A stretch of 64,000 nt of DNA from Deltaproteobacteria bacterium (GCA_021802775.1 JAJZRJ010000003.1:42392-106391); one strand, 5' to 3'; shown: positions 38,676 to 48,569, counted from the stretch's first letter. Program-made: numbers and translations. Notes: generated from the letters alone by a model not told the origin.

Positions 38676-39263
38676 CTACGATACCCGCTGGCGCAATGTC
38701 TCGTAGTCGGCCGGGGTGTCCATGTCGAGGAAGATGCCTTCGTCGTTGACCGGTAGCCGGATCACCCGTGTGGGGTCTTTTCTGACCAGATCGCGCAGGA
38801 TGGCCTCGGGCGCCAGTTCATCCAGTATTGATTTTGGAAAGAGGGTGGGGTGGCCCTGTCGGCCGTTGCAGGTGGGGATGATGATCGCCTGGGGCGTGGC
38901 CACGTGGGCGGCGCAAATGGCCTGCGCCGTGGCAATCGTCACCAGCGGGTGATCGACCAGCTGGATCAAAACCCCGGTGCACTCCTCCGGCAGCAGCGCC
39001 AGCCCGGCGCGCACCGAACCGGCCATGTCGGTCTCCGGGTCGCGGTTCCAGGCAATGGTGACGGGAAAGGGGGCGATGGCCTCCTGCACCGCCTCGCCGC
39101 CGGGGCCGAGCACGACCACGAGGGGCCGCGCCGGCGTGGCGAGCAGGGTGGCGAGGCAGAGGTGGATAACCGGCTTGTCAGCCAGCGGCAGCAATTGCTT
39201 GCTGGTGCCCATGCGCCTTGAGCGGCCGGCGGCAAGCAACAGCGCTGCGATGTGCGTCTGCAT
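38676..39263 (-). CDS. mocA: Molybdenum cofactor cytidylyltransferase, MocA/NTP transferase type
   Basis: A 195-residue nucleotidyltransferase: ALLLAAGRSRRMGTSKQLLPL at the N-terminus (the GxG loop and Lys), QLVDHPLV in the core and a C-terminal GIFLDMDTPADYE. MocA links CMP to the molybdopterin cofactor for the xanthine-dehydrogenase family. It is the last gene of a molybdenum hydroxylase operon, where this role fits exactly. The first 86 bases overlap the 3' end of the xdhC gene in another frame; the LAAG motif so close to the ATG makes a later start impossible. Confidence 0.88.
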   Translation of the reverse strand: MQTHIAALLLAAGRSRRMGTSKQLLPLADKPVIHLCLATLLATPARPLVVVLGPGGEAVQEAIAPFPVTIAWNRDPETDMAGSVRAGLALLPEECTGVLIQLVDHPLVTIATAQAICAAHVATPQAIIIPTCNGRQGHPTLFPKSILDELAPEAILRDLVRKDPTRVIRLPVNDEGIFLDMDTPADYETLRQRVS

Positions 39264-39969
39264 TGTTTCTACGAATTTGGATCATCTGGGCCACCACGCT
39301 GACCGCGATCTCCTCCGGGGTTTCCGCTTGGATGTCGAGACCGGCCGGGGAGATGACCCGCTCGATTTCCGGCGGCTGGAATCCCGCCCGTTGTAAAAAT
39401 TCCTCCATGGCCTTGCGCTTGCGGGTGCTGCCCAGCACCGCGATGTGGCGAGCCGGAGTAGGCAGGACGGCCTGGACGGCGAGGAAATCCTGCTGATGGT
39501 CGCTGGTGCAGATGAAGAAATAGGTGTGGGAATCGGCACGGCGGACGAGTTCCGCCCGGTTGTCGGCCTCGTCGAGGAGACTCACGAGAAAGCCGGCCCG
39601 GCCGGCCGCTTCGGCCACGGCCCGGCCCACGTGGCCGTCACCGATGATCACGCACTGCGGCGCGGCAATCAGGGGTTCGAGATAGACCGTCACCTCGCCG
39701 CCGCAGACGCTGCCGTGTGCTTCGGTGAGGCTGAAGGAAAGGGTGCGGGGGGCATGGTCCCGCAGGGCCTCGCCGGCGGCGATGATGGTGTCGGCCTCGA
39801 TCTTGCCCCCGCCGATGGTGCCGCTGATGGCACCATCGGCGTAGACCAGCATCTTGGCGCCGGCCTTGCGGGGTGAAGAGCCGTTGGTTTCGATCACCGT
39901 GGCGAGCACCGCCGGCCGTCGCGTTTTTTTGAGCCGGACGATCTCTTCATATAACGCCAGTTCATCCAT
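39178..39969 (-). CDS. XdhC-family molybdenum hydroxylase maturation protein
   Basis: A 263-residue XdhC/CoxI family protein that binds the molybdenum cofactor, promotes its sulfuration and delivers it to the hydroxylase. Domains: N-terminal XdhC/CoxI part (ATVIETNGSSPRKAGAKMLVY, SGTIGGGKIE, GSVCGGEVTVYLEPL) and a Rossmann-like C-terminal part (CVIIGDGHVGRAVAEAAGRAG). The last 29 residues after QMIQIRR run over the mocA start and do not look family-like, so the original stop may have been lost. Nine bases separate it from the large subunit gene upstream. Confidence 0.87.
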   Translation of the reverse strand: MDELALYEEIVRLKKTRRPAVLATVIETNGSSPRKAGAKMLVYADGAISGTIGGGKIEADTIIAAGEALRDHAPRTLSFSLTEAHGSVCGGEVTVYLEPLIAAPQCVIIGDGHVGRAVAEAAGRAGFLVSLLDEADNRAELVRRADSHTYFFICTSDHQQDFLAVQAVLPTPARHIAVLGSTRKRKAMEEFLQRAGFQPPEIERVISPAGLDIQAETPEEIAVSVVAQMIQIRRNNADAHRSAVACRRPLKAHGHQQAIAAAG

Positions 39970-39978
39970 TCCTGCGGC

Positions 39979-42195
39979 CTATTTCTTTTTTTTGTTTTTC
40001 TTGCCGGCCGGCTTCCTGGCAGCCCGGGCTTTGGGCGCGGGCTGCGGCGCCGCCAGGTTCAGCGGCATGGTCCGCAGGCGCACCTTGGTGGCGGCGAAGA
40101 CCGCGTTGGCAATGGCCGGCGCAATGGGCGGCACGCCGGGCTCGCCGATGCCGCCGGGTTTTTCTTTGCTCGGCATGATGTGCACCTCCACTGCCGGCAT
40201 CTCGGCCAGGCGGGGCATGGGGTAGTCGTGGAAATTGCTCTGCTCCACCCGGCCGTTCTTGAAGGTGATGGTGTCGTGGAGCGCCGCCGCCATGCCGAAG
40301 TAGATGGCCGACTGCATCTGGGCCGCGATGGTGTCCGGGTTGACCGTCTGGCCGCAGTCCACCGCGCAGACCACCCGCGGCACCCGAATCTTGTTGTTCT
40401 CCACCATCACCTCGGCGACCTGGGCCACGATGGAGCCGAATGATTCATGGATGGCGATACCTTGGGCCGTACCCTTCTCGGGTTTACCCCAGCCCGCCTT
40501 TTGGGCGAGCAGGTCGAGGAGCGCGATCTGGCGCGGGTGCTCGCTCAAAAGCTGCTTGCGGTAGTCGAGCGGATCCTGGCCGGCGGCATGCGCCAGTTCG
40601 TCGATGAAGCATTCCTTGACAAAGGCGGTGAAGGAGTGGCCCACCGAGCGCCACCACAACACCGGCACCACGGCCGGCGCCATCTGGTATTCGACCTGCA
40701 GGTTGGGCACCGCGTAGCTGAGATCGGCGACCCCCTCCACCGCCGTCTGGTCGATGCCCTCCTTCATCAGCCCCTCCTCGAAGGGGGTACCCTTGACGAT
40801 GGACTGGCAGACGATGCGCTGTTGCCAGGCGGCCGGCAGATTGCCTTCGTCCAGCGCGACGCGGACCGTATGGTAGGCGCGGGGCCGGTAGTAACCGCCG
40901 CGGATATCGTCTTCCCGCGTCCATATTACCTTGACCGGCGCCTGCATCGCTTTGGAGACCTGCACCGCCTCGCGGACGAAATGGCTGTCGCCCACGGCCC
41001 GGCGGCCGAAGCCGCCGCCGAGGAAGGTGGTGTGCAGTTTGATCTTCTCCGGCGCGAGGCCGGTCACCTCGGCCGCGGCGTTGCGGTCGAGGGTCTGCAT
41101 CTGGGTGCCGACCCAGATCTCGCAACTGTCGGCGCGGACGTCGGCCACGCAGTTCAATGGTTCCATCGGCGCGTGCGCGAGGTAGGGCACTTCATAGACC
41201 GCCTCGATCTTCTTGGCCGCCGCGGCAAGCGTCGCGGCCGCATCCCCCCGGCTGGTGGCAACCAGCCCCGGTTTTTGCGCCAGGGCCTGGTATTCCTTGC
41301 CCTGGGCGATGCTGTCGAGTCTGGCAAGCGGCCCTTGGTCCCACATCACCTTGAGGGCGTCACGGCCTTTTATCGCGGCCCAGAAATTCTCCGCCACCAC
41401 TGCCACGCCGGTATCCACCGGGACTACTTCCTTAACACCGGGTACCACCTTGGTCGCCTCGGCGTTGAAGTCCTTGAGTTTGGCGCCAAAGACCGGTGGC
41501 CGGGCAATGACCGCGGTAAGCAGGTTGGGCCGCTTGACGTCGATGCCGAACTCGGCGGTGCCGTTCACCTTGGCCGCGCTGTCGAGGCGGGGCCGCGGCT
41601 TGCCGATGATCTTGAAGGCGGTGGCCGGTTTGAGCGGCACCTGCTTGGGCGGCTGCAGCTTGGCGGCCGCGCCGACCAGGGTGCCATAGGAGAGGGTTTT
41701 TTCGCCCTTGGGGTGGATGACTTTGCCGGCCTCAGCCTTGCACTGGTCAGGTGGCACCTCCCAGATCTGGGCGGCGGCCTGGATCAGCATGGTGCGGCCG
41801 GCGGCGCCGGCGGAACGCAGCTGATCCCAGGTCGAGCGGATGCTGGTGCTGCCGCCGGTACCCTGCAAGTTGCCCCACTGGGTATGGTTGTATTCCGGCG
41901 CCACCGGGGCGGCCTCGACCTTGATCTTCTGCCACTCCACCTCCAGTTCCTCGGCGATCAGCATGGGCAGCGAGGTGTAGACCCCCTGGCCCATCTCCGA
42001 TTTGTTGATGAAGAAGGTAATGGATTCGTCCGGCGCGATCTGGATGAAGGCATTGGCCTTGAACGGCCCGCTGGCCGGGGGAATGATCTCTTTTTTCTGG
42101 CAGCCGGGTAGATAGAAGCCGAGCACCAGGCTGGTGCCGAGAAGCGCCCCGTTTTTACAGAAGTCGCGGCGGCTGCAATTGAAGATTTGGCTCAT
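39979..42195 (-). CDS. Molybdopterin-dependent aldehyde/isoquinoline oxidoreductase, large subunit
   Basis: A 738-residue molybdenum hydroxylase of the IorB type. The N-terminus has a twin-arginine signal ([25 protein letters not shown]), so the enzyme is folded first and exported to the periplasm, possibly as a lipoprotein. Core motifs include [18 protein letters not shown], the molybdopterin segment LGGGFGRRA and the late [17 protein letters not shown] with the conserved Glu that deprotonates the active-site water. Substrate is unknown: aldehydes, purines or N-heterocycles are all possible. It forms a pair with the small iron-sulfur subunit whose stop it overlaps by four bases. Confidence 0.9.
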   Translation of the reverse strand: MSQIFNCSRRDFCKNGALLGTSLVLGFYLPGCQKKEIIPPASGPFKANAFIQIAPDESITFFINKSEMGQGVYTSLPMLIAEELEVEWQKIKVEAAPVAPEYNHTQWGNLQGTGGSTSIRSTWDQLRSAGAAGRTMLIQAAAQIWEVPPDQCKAEAGKVIHPKGEKTLSYGTLVGAAAKLQPPKQVPLKPATAFKIIGKPRPRLDSAAKVNGTAEFGIDVKRPNLLTAVIARPPVFGAKLKDFNAEATKVVPGVKEVVPVDTGVAVVAENFWAAIKGRDALKVMWDQGPLARLDSIAQGKEYQALAQKPGLVATSRGDAAATLAAAAKKIEAVYEVPYLAHAPMEPLNCVADVRADSCEIWVGTQMQTLDRNAAAEVTGLAPEKIKLHTTFLGGGFGRRAVGDSHFVREAVQVSKAMQAPVKVIWTREDDIRGGYYRPRAYHTVRVALDEGNLPAAWQQRIVCQSIVKGTPFEEGLMKEGIDQTAVEGVADLSYAVPNLQVEYQMAPAVVPVLWWRSVGHSFTAFVKECFIDELAHAAGQDPLDYRKQLLSEHPRQIALLDLLAQKAGWGKPEKGTAQGIAIHESFGSIVAQVAEVMVENNKIRVPRVVCAVDCGQTVNPDTIAAQMQSAIYFGMAAALHDTITFKNGRVEQSNFHDYPMPRLAEMPAVEVHIMPSKEKPGGIGEPGVPPIAPAIANAVFAATKVRLRTMPLNLAAPQPAPKARAARKPAGKKNKKKK

Positions 42196-42722
42196 TGCTT
42201 CCCTCCTGTGGCAGCGGTTGGGGTGGGGGCGGTTGCGGGAGCGGCCGCGGCCGCGGGGGCCGGTGCCGGGGCGGACTTAGCCGCGGTCTTGGCAGCGCGG
42301 TGGATGGCGCTCCGGATGCGGGGATAGGTGCCGCAGCGGCAGATGCCGGTCATCTCCTTGTCGATGTCGGCATCGCTCGGTTCCGGGAACTTGGCCAGAA
42401 AGGCGGCGGCCTGCATGATCTGGCCGGGCTGGCAGTAGCCGCACTGGGGCACCTCTTCGGCCACCCAGGCGGCCTTGACCGGATGGTTGGCCGGCAATCC
42501 CTCGATGGTGGTGATCTTTCTGTTCGCCACCTCCTGCACCGGCACCTGGCAGGAGCGCACCGCCTCGCCGTCGATGTGCACGGTGCAGGTCCCGCATTCG
42601 CCGATGCCGCAACTGTATTTGGTGCCGGTGAGCTGGAGCTGGTCGCGCAATACCCACAGGAGCGGGGTATCGGGCGCGACATCCAGCTCGAAGACTTTGT
42701 TGTTGACGTTGAGTGCGATCAT
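42192..42722 (-). CDS. 2Fe-2S small subunit of molybdenum hydroxylase (IorA type)
   Basis: A protein of about 176 residues. The plant-type ferredoxin cluster is CGIGECGTC with a fourth Cys in VRSCQVP, and the second cluster is CGYCQPGQ with CRCGTY. It carries electrons from the molybdenum site of the large subunit. The C-terminus has an Ala/Pro-rich tail of about 30 residues, unusual for the family. I chose ATG 42722 because GAGGGG lies four bases upstream. First gene of the iorA-iorB-xdhC-mocA operon. Confidence 0.92.
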   Translation of the reverse strand: MIALNVNNKVFELDVAPDTPLLWVLRDQLQLTGTKYSCGIGECGTCTVHIDGEAVRSCQVPVQEVANRKITTIEGLPANHPVKAAWVAEEVPQCGYCQPGQIMQAAAFLAKFPEPSDADIDKEMTGICRCGTYPRIRSAIHRAAKTAAKSAPAPAPAAAAAPATAPTPTAATGGKQ

Positions 42723-42827
42723 AATTCCCCTCATATTTAGGTAGGAAAGATGCGGAAAAAAAACACGCCAGGACTGGTGCCGTTGCTGCTGGCCGTAAGC
42801 CCTTTGGTGCCGATGACGCTTGGTACC

Positions 42828-42857
42828 ACGTTAGCGCGGGGTAAAATGAGATGTCAA
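42828..42857 (-). promoter_or_regulatory. Promoter of the molybdenum hydroxylase operon
   Basis: Leftward TTGACA (42852-42857), 18-base spacer, TAACGT (42828-42833), about 105 bases before the iorA start. The -10 box is weak. Confidence 0.45.
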
Positions 42858-42943
42858 GGGGGAAATAAAGAATAACCGTTTGAATTATAAGTGGTTTTGC
42901 GGGAAGGACCCTTTGCGCCTGCGGTGATGGCGGCAAAAGCCGT

Positions 42944-42973
42944 TTGCTTTGTTCGGGTTGGGCATTATATAAT
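42944..42973 (+). promoter_or_regulatory. Promoter of the PA2779-type gene
   Basis: TTGCTT (42944-42949), 18-base spacer, a perfect TATAAT (42968-42973). It is in the 377-base gap between the divergent iorA gene and the next plus-strand gene. The mRNA leader would be about 130 bases. Confidence 0.6.
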
Positions 42974-43111
42974 TTATCCCAAAAGGGAGGGAACTATTTG
43001 GCAGACTCCTTGTCTCACCTTTGAAAACGGCCTGAAAATCGAGGCCGGTGTTGACCGCGACGTTCGGGTTTCACCGCGTATGTTAAATTTTAAAATGAAG
43101 GAGGGGAAAAG

Positions 43112-43519
43112 ATGCTGCGCAAAGTTATCAAACCCATGAGTTGTTTGGTGATTCTCGGTTTCCTGTTGTTCGATTTTTCCGCCCCGACGATGGCGCAGGC
43201 GCAACTGATCGGCACCGATGCCGTGATGACGGTCAAGGCGGCGGAGGGAAACCGGGGCAAGGTTATGGCATTCCTTGACCGCGAGGATGTGCAACAGGCG
43301 ATGGTGGCGCAAGGGGTTGATGTGTCAGAGGCGCGGAAGCGGGTCGCCAGCCTTTCCGAGGCCGAGCTGGCCAAGGTGGCCCAGGCCATGGACCAACTGC
43401 CGGCCGGCGGTGACGGACTCGGCGCGGTTATCGGCGCGATAGTTCTCATTTTCCTTGTGCTGCTGATCACCGACATCGCGGGCCTTACCAATGTCTTTAG
43501 TTTTGTCCGCCAGCGCTAA
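43112..43519 (+). CDS. PA2779-family exported protein
   Basis: A 135-residue protein with a signal peptide (MSCLVILGFLLFDFSAPTMAQA). The mature part is helical (GKVMAFLDREDVQQAMVAQGVD, ARKRVASLSEAELAKVAQ) and the C-terminus is a hydrophobic segment (GAVIGAIVLIFLVLLITDIAGL). This is the PA2779 pattern, always next to a PA2778-like cysteine-peptidase lipoprotein, which follows here. AAGGAGGGG precedes the ATG. Biological role unknown; presumed envelope-related. Confidence 0.8.
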   Translation: MLRKVIKPMSCLVILGFLLFDFSAPTMAQAQLIGTDAVMTVKAAEGNRGKVMAFLDREDVQQAMVAQGVDVSEARKRVASLSEAELAKVAQAMDQLPAGGDGLGAVIGAIVLIFLVLLITDIAGLTNVFSFVRQR

Positions 43520-43541
43520 CCGGAAGCAACAACAGCGCAAC

Positions 43542-44486
43542 ATGCAGGCCGGCAGTCGCACCATTGCCGGCCTGCTTTTTTTTGTGCTGCTCGGGCTATT
43601 GGCCGGTTGCGGCCTGTTGCCCGGGGGCCGGCTGCCCCAGTCGCCGGCCGGCCCGGCAGCGGCACGGGTCGAGGGGGTGCCTTTCTTCCCCCAGGATGAG
43701 TTGCAGTGCGGCCCCGCGTCCCTGGCCATGGTGCTCAACTGGAGCGGGGTTGCCATACAGCCGGCGGCGCTCAACCCCGAGGTCTTCACTCCCGGTTTGC
43801 AAGGCAGCCTGCAGAGCGCCCTGATCGGCGCTGTCCGGCGGCATGGCCGGGTGGCCTATCCCCTGGCCGGCAGTGAGGCCTTGCTGGCCGAGGTCGCGGC
43901 CGGCCATCCGGTCATTGTCCTGGTCAATCTCGGTTTCTTCTGGTATCCGAAATGGCATTATGCCGTGGTGGTTGGCTATGACCAGGAGCGAGGCGAGGTG
44001 ATTCTCCACTCCGGTCGCACCGCCAACGAGCATTTAAGTTCGCGGACCTTTATGAATATCTGGCAACGCGGTGACTACTGGGGGCTTCTGGTGCTGCCGC
44101 CTTCCCGTTTGCCGGTCACGGTGGCCGAGGAACCTTGGCTGGCTGCCGTTGCGGGCCTGGAGAGGGCGGAGCAATGGCAGGCCGCGGAGCAGGGTTTTGC
44201 CGCCGCCCTCGGGCCATGGCCGGGAAGTTACGCTGCCTGGATGGGGCTTGGCAACAGTCGCTATCAGCAGCAGGATTTTGCCGGGGCGGCGGATGCCTTT
44301 CGCCAGGCCACTGTGCGCCAGCCGGAAAACGCGGCAGCCTTCAATAACCTGGCCCATGTGCTTGCCCGGTTGGGGCGGCGGGAAGAGGCTCTGGCGGCGG
44401 CCCGGCGGGCCGTGGCCCTGGGCGGGGCGTTTGCCGAACAGTCCCGCAAGACGCTGGAGGAAATCGAGGCGCTGCCGGTTCGCTGA
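43542..44486 (+). CDS. PA2778-family C39-like peptidase lipoprotein with TPR
   Basis: About 314 residues. A lipoprotein signal ends in LLGLLAGCGLLPGG. The peptidase-like domain contains FFPQDELQCGPASLAMVLNW (catalytic Cys region) and FFWYPKWHYAVVVGYD (His), as in family C39. The C-terminal third is TPR repeats (YAAWMGLGNSRYQQQDFAGAA). The start is doubtful: ATG 43542 gives the shortest complete signal, but has no good ribosome site; ATG 43491 overlaps the upstream gene. A strong intrinsic terminator is embedded in the signal-peptide codons (43544-43583). Confidence 0.8.
   Translation: MQAGSRTIAGLLFFVLLGLLAGCGLLPGGRLPQSPAGPAAARVEGVPFFPQDELQCGPASLAMVLNWSGVAIQPAALNPEVFTPGLQGSLQSALIGAVRRHGRVAYPLAGSEALLAEVAAGHPVIVLVNLGFFWYPKWHYAVVVGYDQERGEVILHSGRTANEHLSSRTFMNIWQRGDYWGLLVLPPSRLPVTVAEEPWLAAVAGLERAEQWQAAEQGFAAALGPWPGSYAAWMGLGNSRYQQQDFAGAADAFRQATVRQPENAAAFNNLAHVLARLGRREEALAAARRAVALGGAFAEQSRKTLEEIEALPVR
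43544..43583 (+). terminator. Intrinsic terminator inside a coding region
   Basis: A perfect 11-bp stem (43544-43554 with 43565-43575, 10-base loop) followed by eight T (43576-43583). It starts two bases after the ATG of the PA2778-like gene. Its bases encode the signal peptide, so read-through or translation must be needed for expression of that gene. Confidence 0.85.
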
Positions 44487-44511
44487 ATCGCCCTGATTTC
44501 CAGCCGGATGG

Positions 44512-45459
44512 TCAAGAGGCGGGGAACGCTTGGCGCAGAAGGAGCAGAACCACGAGGGTCAGGGCGGCGGCAAGAAGGATCAGGCGATTGGTGCGGCGGA
44601 TGTCCTGCGGTTCGATGGTGCGGTGCGCCTCGCCGATGGTCGGTTTGTGGAGCGTTTGGCCGAAGTAGATGTTCGTCCCGCCCAGTCGGATCGTGAGCGC
44701 ACCAGCCACGGCGGCTTCCGAATGGCCGGAGTTGGGGCTGGCGTGGTTCAAACGGTCGCGCCGGAAAATGCGCCAGGAGTTGCGCCAGTCCAGTCCAAGC
44801 AGCAACGCTGCCAGCGGGATGAGGCAGCCGGTGAGCCGTGCCGGCAAGAAATTCAGCAGATCGTCGAGCCGGGCTGCACCCCAGCCGAACTCCCGATACC
44901 TTTCATTCTTATAGCCGAACATCGAGTCCATGGTGCTTGCTGCCTTGTAGAGCGTCATCCCGATTGGTCCGCCGAGGAAGGCGAAGAAGAGCGGGGCGGT
45001 GATGCCGTCCACCAGATTTTCGGCGATGCTTTCCACAGTGGCACGGCTTACTCCCTGCGCATCGAGGTGGCTGGTATCGCGGCTGACCATGAAAGCCACC
45101 TGTTCCCGGGCTGTGGTCAGATCGTCATGCCGTAGCGCCTGAAAGACCCGGGTTGCGTGGGCCAGCAGGTCCCGCACCGCGAGGCTGGTATAGAGCAGCA
45201 GGATCGACACGGCAGTGCCGAAGGCGGGATGGATGGCGGTGGCGCCGTGCAGCATGCCCCAGGTAACCAGGCCGGTGACCGTCAGGGTGAGGAGGACGGT
45301 GGTAATTCCCGCCGCCTTGGCGGGTAACAGGGCGCGGCTGATCCCTTCGAGCCGGGCGGTGAGCCAGCCGATGCCCCGCACCGGATGCGGCAGCCATCGC
45401 GGGTCGCCCAGCAGCAGGTCGAGCGCAATGGCGGCGATGATCTGGTGTTCGAGCCGCAT
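44512..45459 (-). CDS. cbiB: Adenosylcobinamide-phosphate synthase CbiB/CobD
   Basis: A 315-residue inner-membrane enzyme that joins the aminopropanol (phosphate) linker to cobyric acid in cobalamin synthesis. Family sequences visible: LLLGDPRWLPHPVRGIGWL, VSRDTSHLDAQGVSRATVES, LVDGITAPLFFAFLGGP and the substrate loop HASPNSGHSEAAVAGAL. Several membrane segments are evident. The start overlaps the cobQ stop (TGATG at 45457-45461). Last gene of an rsmG-cobQ-cbiB run. Confidence 0.94.
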   Translation of the reverse strand: MRLEHQIIAAIALDLLLGDPRWLPHPVRGIGWLTARLEGISRALLPAKAAGITTVLLTLTVTGLVTWGMLHGATAIHPAFGTAVSILLLYTSLAVRDLLAHATRVFQALRHDDLTTAREQVAFMVSRDTSHLDAQGVSRATVESIAENLVDGITAPLFFAFLGGPIGMTLYKAASTMDSMFGYKNERYREFGWGAARLDDLLNFLPARLTGCLIPLAALLLGLDWRNSWRIFRRDRLNHASPNSGHSEAAVAGALTIRLGGTNIYFGQTLHKPTIGEAHRTIEPQDIRRTNRLILLAAALTLVVLLLLRQAFPAS

Positions 45460-46970
45460 CAGAGGCTAAGCAGCCGGTGGATGGCGGCCAGGTCGAGCTG
45501 GCGGCGCACGGTGTCGGCCAGGCGGTCGAAGGCGACCTCAAGGTCGTAAGGGGCCAGGATCCGGCCCACTGGCGCCAGCCCCCGGCGTTCCCGTAATTGG
45601 TCGATGAACCAGCGGCGGAAGGGATCGGCATCGAAAAGGCCGTGGAGATAGCTGCCCCAGATGCGGCCGTCAGCCGTGGCATGGCCTGCCGCGCTGGTGT
45701 CGGCCAGGGTGATGCACGGCCGGGCTTCCTCGGTGCGACTCTGGCCGTGGTGGATCTCGTAGCCATGCACCGTAAGGCCCGAGGCGCGGTGGGTGCCGGT
45801 CTGACGGGTCAGGGTCTTGTCCGGTTCCAGCACGGTGTCGATGGGCAGCAGTCCCAACCCCGCCAGGGTTGCCCCGCTCTCTGATTCGATCCGGTGGGGG
45901 TCGCGGATACTCGTGCCCAGCATCTGGAAGCCGCCACAGATGCCGATGATCTCGATGCTCGCGTCGGCGGCGAGTTCCAGGATGCGGGCAGCCAACCCCG
46001 ATTGCACAAGCCAGGCGAAATCGCTCATCACGTTCTTGCTGCCCGGCAGGATGACGGCGTCAACCCGTTGGCCGGCGAGATCAGCCGGCTTGCGCAGCAT
46101 CATCAGATGCGCATCCGGTTCGGCGAGGAAGGGTTCGAGGTCGGTGAAATTCGAGATATGGGGCAGATCGACGAGGGCGATGGTGACATGGTCGCCGGCC
46201 GGTTTCGGCTGTTCGTAGAGGCCGGCCTTGAAGCTCACCGAGTCCTCCTCCGGCAGCCCGAGATCGGCCAGGTTGTCGATCACCCCCAGCACCGGCTTGC
46301 CGGTCTTGCGCAGCATATAGGTCAGGGCATCGTCGAGCAGCGACTTCTGGCCGCGGAAGCGGTTGACCACATAACCGGCCACCAGGTCCCGTTCCGCCGG
46401 GTCGAGAATTTCCATGGTGCCGACAAAGGAGGCGAAGACCCCGCCCCGGTCGATGTCGCCCACCAGCAGCACGTGGGCGCCGGCGTGGCGGGCCATGGCC
46501 ATGTTGACGATGTCGTGCGCCTTGAGGTTCACCTCGGCCGGGCTGCCGGCCCCTTCGAGCACCATGACGTCGCATTCGGCGGCGAGTTCGTCGTAGGCCG
46601 CGGTGGCCGCGGCAAAGGCCCGCGGTTTGTAGGCCACGTATTCGGTGACGCTCATGTTGCCCACCGGCCGCCCCATGACGATGACCTGGCTGCCGACATC
46701 ACTCGACGGCTTGAGCAGGATCGGGTTCATGCGCACGTCCGGGTCGAGGCGGGCGGCTTGGGCCTGCACCACCTGGGCCCGGCCCATCTCCCTGCCGTCG
46801 CGGGTGACAAAGGAGTTGAGCGACATATTCTGCGCCTTGAAGGGCGCGACTTTAAAGCCGTCCTGGAGCAGAATGCGGCACAAGGCGGCGGTGAGCACCG
46901 ACTTGCCGGCATTGGAACTGGTGCCCTGGAACATCAGGGCCGGGGTGCGGCGGGGCATGGCGGGTGTCAT
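45459..46970 (-). CDS. cobQ: Cobyric acid synthase CobQ/CbiP
   Basis: A 503-residue amidotransferase that adds four amide groups to adenosylcobyrinic diamide. P-loop [18 protein letters not shown] is at the N-terminus, and the glutamine amidotransferase domain has the catalytic Cys in [12 protein letters not shown] and the His in [11 protein letters not shown] chose the ATG at 46970, which overlaps the rsmG stop by four bases (ATGA). With cbiB it covers two adjacent late steps of cobalamin synthesis. Confidence 0.95.
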   Translation of the reverse strand: MTPAMPRRTPALMFQGTSSNAGKSVLTAALCRILLQDGFKVAPFKAQNMSLNSFVTRDGREMGRAQVVQAQAARLDPDVRMNPILLKPSSDVGSQVIVMGRPVGNMSVTEYVAYKPRAFAAATAAYDELAAECDVMVLEGAGSPAEVNLKAHDIVNMAMARHAGAHVLLVGDIDRGGVFASFVGTMEILDPAERDLVAGYVVNRFRGQKSLLDDALTYMLRKTGKPVLGVIDNLADLGLPEEDSVSFKAGLYEQPKPAGDHVTIALVDLPHISNFTDLEPFLAEPDAHLMMLRKPADLAGQRVDAVILPGSKNVMSDFAWLVQSGLAARILELAADASIEIIGICGGFQMLGTSIRDPHRIESESGATLAGLGLLPIDTVLEPDKTLTRQTGTHRASGLTVHGYEIHHGQSRTEEARPCITLADTSAAGHATADGRIWGSYLHGLFDADPFRRWFIDQLRERRGLAPVGRILAPYDLEVAFDRLADTVRRQLDLAAIHRLLSL

Positions 46971-47641
46971 CCGGTTTTGGTGAAGCGCAGAAGTTGCCGC
47001 GGGATGCCGGAGAAAGGCAAGGCGGTCGTGAAGGTCCTGGCGAGGGTGTAGGGGCTGCCTGGCGACAACGCCTGCCACTCCGCGATTTCTTCCGGCGCCC
47101 GGCGCCCTTTCATGCAGATCACCGCCCCGCCCGGCGGGCTCAAGGCGGTGCAGCAGTCGAGAAAGGGGGCAATGGCGGTGAAGGCGCGGCTGGTGATGAT
47201 CGGAAAACTGCGGACTTCTCCCCGGAGGGTGTTCTGACCAGGCTCGATCCGTTCCTCGATTACCTCGACGCCGGCGAGTTGCAGGGTGCGGATCACATGG
47301 CGCAGGAAGGAGACCCGTTTTTGCCGCGGCTCGACCAGGGTGACGGCGAGGCCCGGACGGGCGATCTTGAGCGCCAGCCCCGGGAATCCGGCACCGGTGC
47401 CGATGTCGAGCAGGGGGCCTGCGGCCGGCAATTCGTCCAGCACCGGCAGCAGGGTGAGGGAGTCGAGGAAGTGGGTCTCGACCACCTCACGGAGCGGCGC
47501 CCTGGCAATGAGGTTCATCTTCCGGCTCCATTTGGCCAGTTCCGCCTGATAGCGGCAGAGGCCGGTCACGCCGCCGCCGTCGAGGGCGAGATGCATGCGG
47601 GCGAGTCCTTCCCGCAGTATGGTGTCGCAGGTCTCGATCAT
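46967..47641 (-). CDS. rsmG: 16S rRNA (guanine-N7) methyltransferase RsmG
   Basis: A 224-residue methyltransferase of the GidB/RsmG family that modifies G527 in 16S rRNA (E. coli numbering). SAM-binding motif [20 protein letters not shown], preceded by the typical KMNLIAR ... [13 protein letters not shown], and followed by [13 protein letters not shown]. The start is the ATG at 47641. It is translationally coupled to cobQ (ATGA), an uncommon partnership. Confidence 0.93.
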   Translation of the reverse strand: MIETCDTILREGLARMHLALDGGGVTGLCRYQAELAKWSRKMNLIARAPLREVVETHFLDSLTLLPVLDELPAAGPLLDIGTGAGFPGLALKIARPGLAVTLVEPRQKRVSFLRHVIRTLQLAGVEVIEERIEPGQNTLRGEVRSFPIITSRAFTAIAPFLDCCTALSPPGGAVICMKGRRAPEEIAEWQALSPGSPYTLARTFTTALPFSGIPRQLLRFTKTG

Positions 47642-47727
47642 CGCTATGCAATAGCAGGTATCAAGGGTCGGGGCAACCGGATTCGTGCCGTGGGGGCCGC
47701 GAGCGGTGTTCGGTGGCAGAAAAAGGA

Positions 47728-47763
47728 AGAACCCGGCAGCGGAAAAATTTTCTGCCGGGTTCT
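47728..47763 (-). terminator. Intrinsic terminator after hup
   Basis: A perfect 12-bp stem (47728-47739 with 47752-47763) followed on the minus strand by TTCCTTTTTC. It ends the SET-SET-HU transcript. Confidence 0.8.
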
Positions 47764-47810
47764 CGATAAGCCGCTGGTGGGCGGAGTCTGTCGCTCCACC
47801 CGATCCGGGC

Positions 47811-48083
47811 TTATGCCACGGAGGTGTTCAGCTTCTTGCCGGCCTTGAATTTGGCGACCTTCTTTGCCGGGATGGTCATCTTCTTCTTGGTCCGCGGATT
47901 CATGCCCTGACGGGCAGCCCGTTTGCTGGTCGAGAAGGTGCCGAAGCCGACCAGGGTCACGGAATCACCCTTCTTGAGCGCGCCGGTAACGGCGGCGATC
48001 ATGCCGTTCAGCGTCTTCTCGGCAGCGGTCTTGTTGATCTTCGCGGCTTGTGCCATGGCGGTAACCAGATCACCCTTGTTCAT
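47811..48083 (-). CDS. HU-family DNA-binding protein
   Basis: A 90-residue HU/IHF-like protein: MNKGDLVTAMAQAAKINKTAAEKTL, then the VTLVGFGTFSTSKRAARQGMNP arm region and a lysine-rich end (KKVAKFKAGKKLN). It binds and bends DNA as a dimer and compacts the nucleoid. A strong ribosome site (GGAGG) precedes the ATG. Only 42 bases separate it from the SET-domain gene upstream and no separate promoter is visible in that gap, so it is probably read from the same transcript. Confidence 0.95.
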   Translation of the reverse strand: MNKGDLVTAMAQAAKINKTAAEKTLNGMIAAVTGALKKGDSVTLVGFGTFSTSKRAARQGMNPRTKKKMTIPAKKVAKFKAGKKLNTSVA

Positions 48084-48125
48084 TACTTCCTCCCCTACAT
48101 GTGTGGATGGTTAATGCGGAGGCCC

Positions 48126-48569
48126 CTACCGGGAGCCCGCTGCGCATGATTTTCCTGCCGGCGCGGTTGGTTCCGATCCGGCAAGCCTTTCGGCGTGGAC
48201 ATCGTCGGCATCACTGTACTGGAAGTAGTTGCAGAGCAACTCTTCGCCCCGGCGGATATCGCAACGGGCCAGCATGGTGTTGTGCGGGGTGTTCACGACA
48301 TTATATCCTGAATCGCTGTGGTTCATGAACTGTGCGTTGTCGATGCACAGATGATAGCGATCGTTTTCCTTATAGCTGTAACGCTCCAGCGCGGTAAAGC
48401 AGGGCGGTGCCACCGCCTCCTGCAGCGAGCGCCACTGATCCGGGGTGTAGGTCAGATCGACTTGCGGATTGTATTCCCAGACCAGGGTGCCCTCCGGGAT
48501 GTCTTCCGCCGCGAAGATGCCGATCCCGTGGGTGGCGGAGCGGTCGAGGTAGGTGTTGATCTTAAGCAT
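48126..48569 (-). CDS. SET-domain protein methyltransferase, copy 1
   Basis: A 147-residue small SET-domain protein. Visible: the N-terminal THGIGIFAAEDIPEGTLVWEY, the cofactor/substrate motif FMNHSDSGYN and the C-terminal RRGEELLCNYFQY. Known: SET enzymes methylate lysine in proteins with SAM; in bacteria such proteins act on histone-like or other targets (Chlamydia NUE is one example). The start overlaps the stop of the second SET gene by eight bases; the HU gene follows. A Pro/Ala/Ser tail follows the domain. Confidence 0.87.
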   Translation of the reverse strand: MLKINTYLDRSATHGIGIFAAEDIPEGTLVWEYNPQVDLTYTPDQWRSLQEAVAPPCFTALERYSYKENDRYHLCIDNAQFMNHSDSGYNVVNTPHNTMLARCDIRRGEELLCNYFQYSDADDVHAERLAGSEPTAPAGKSCAAGSR

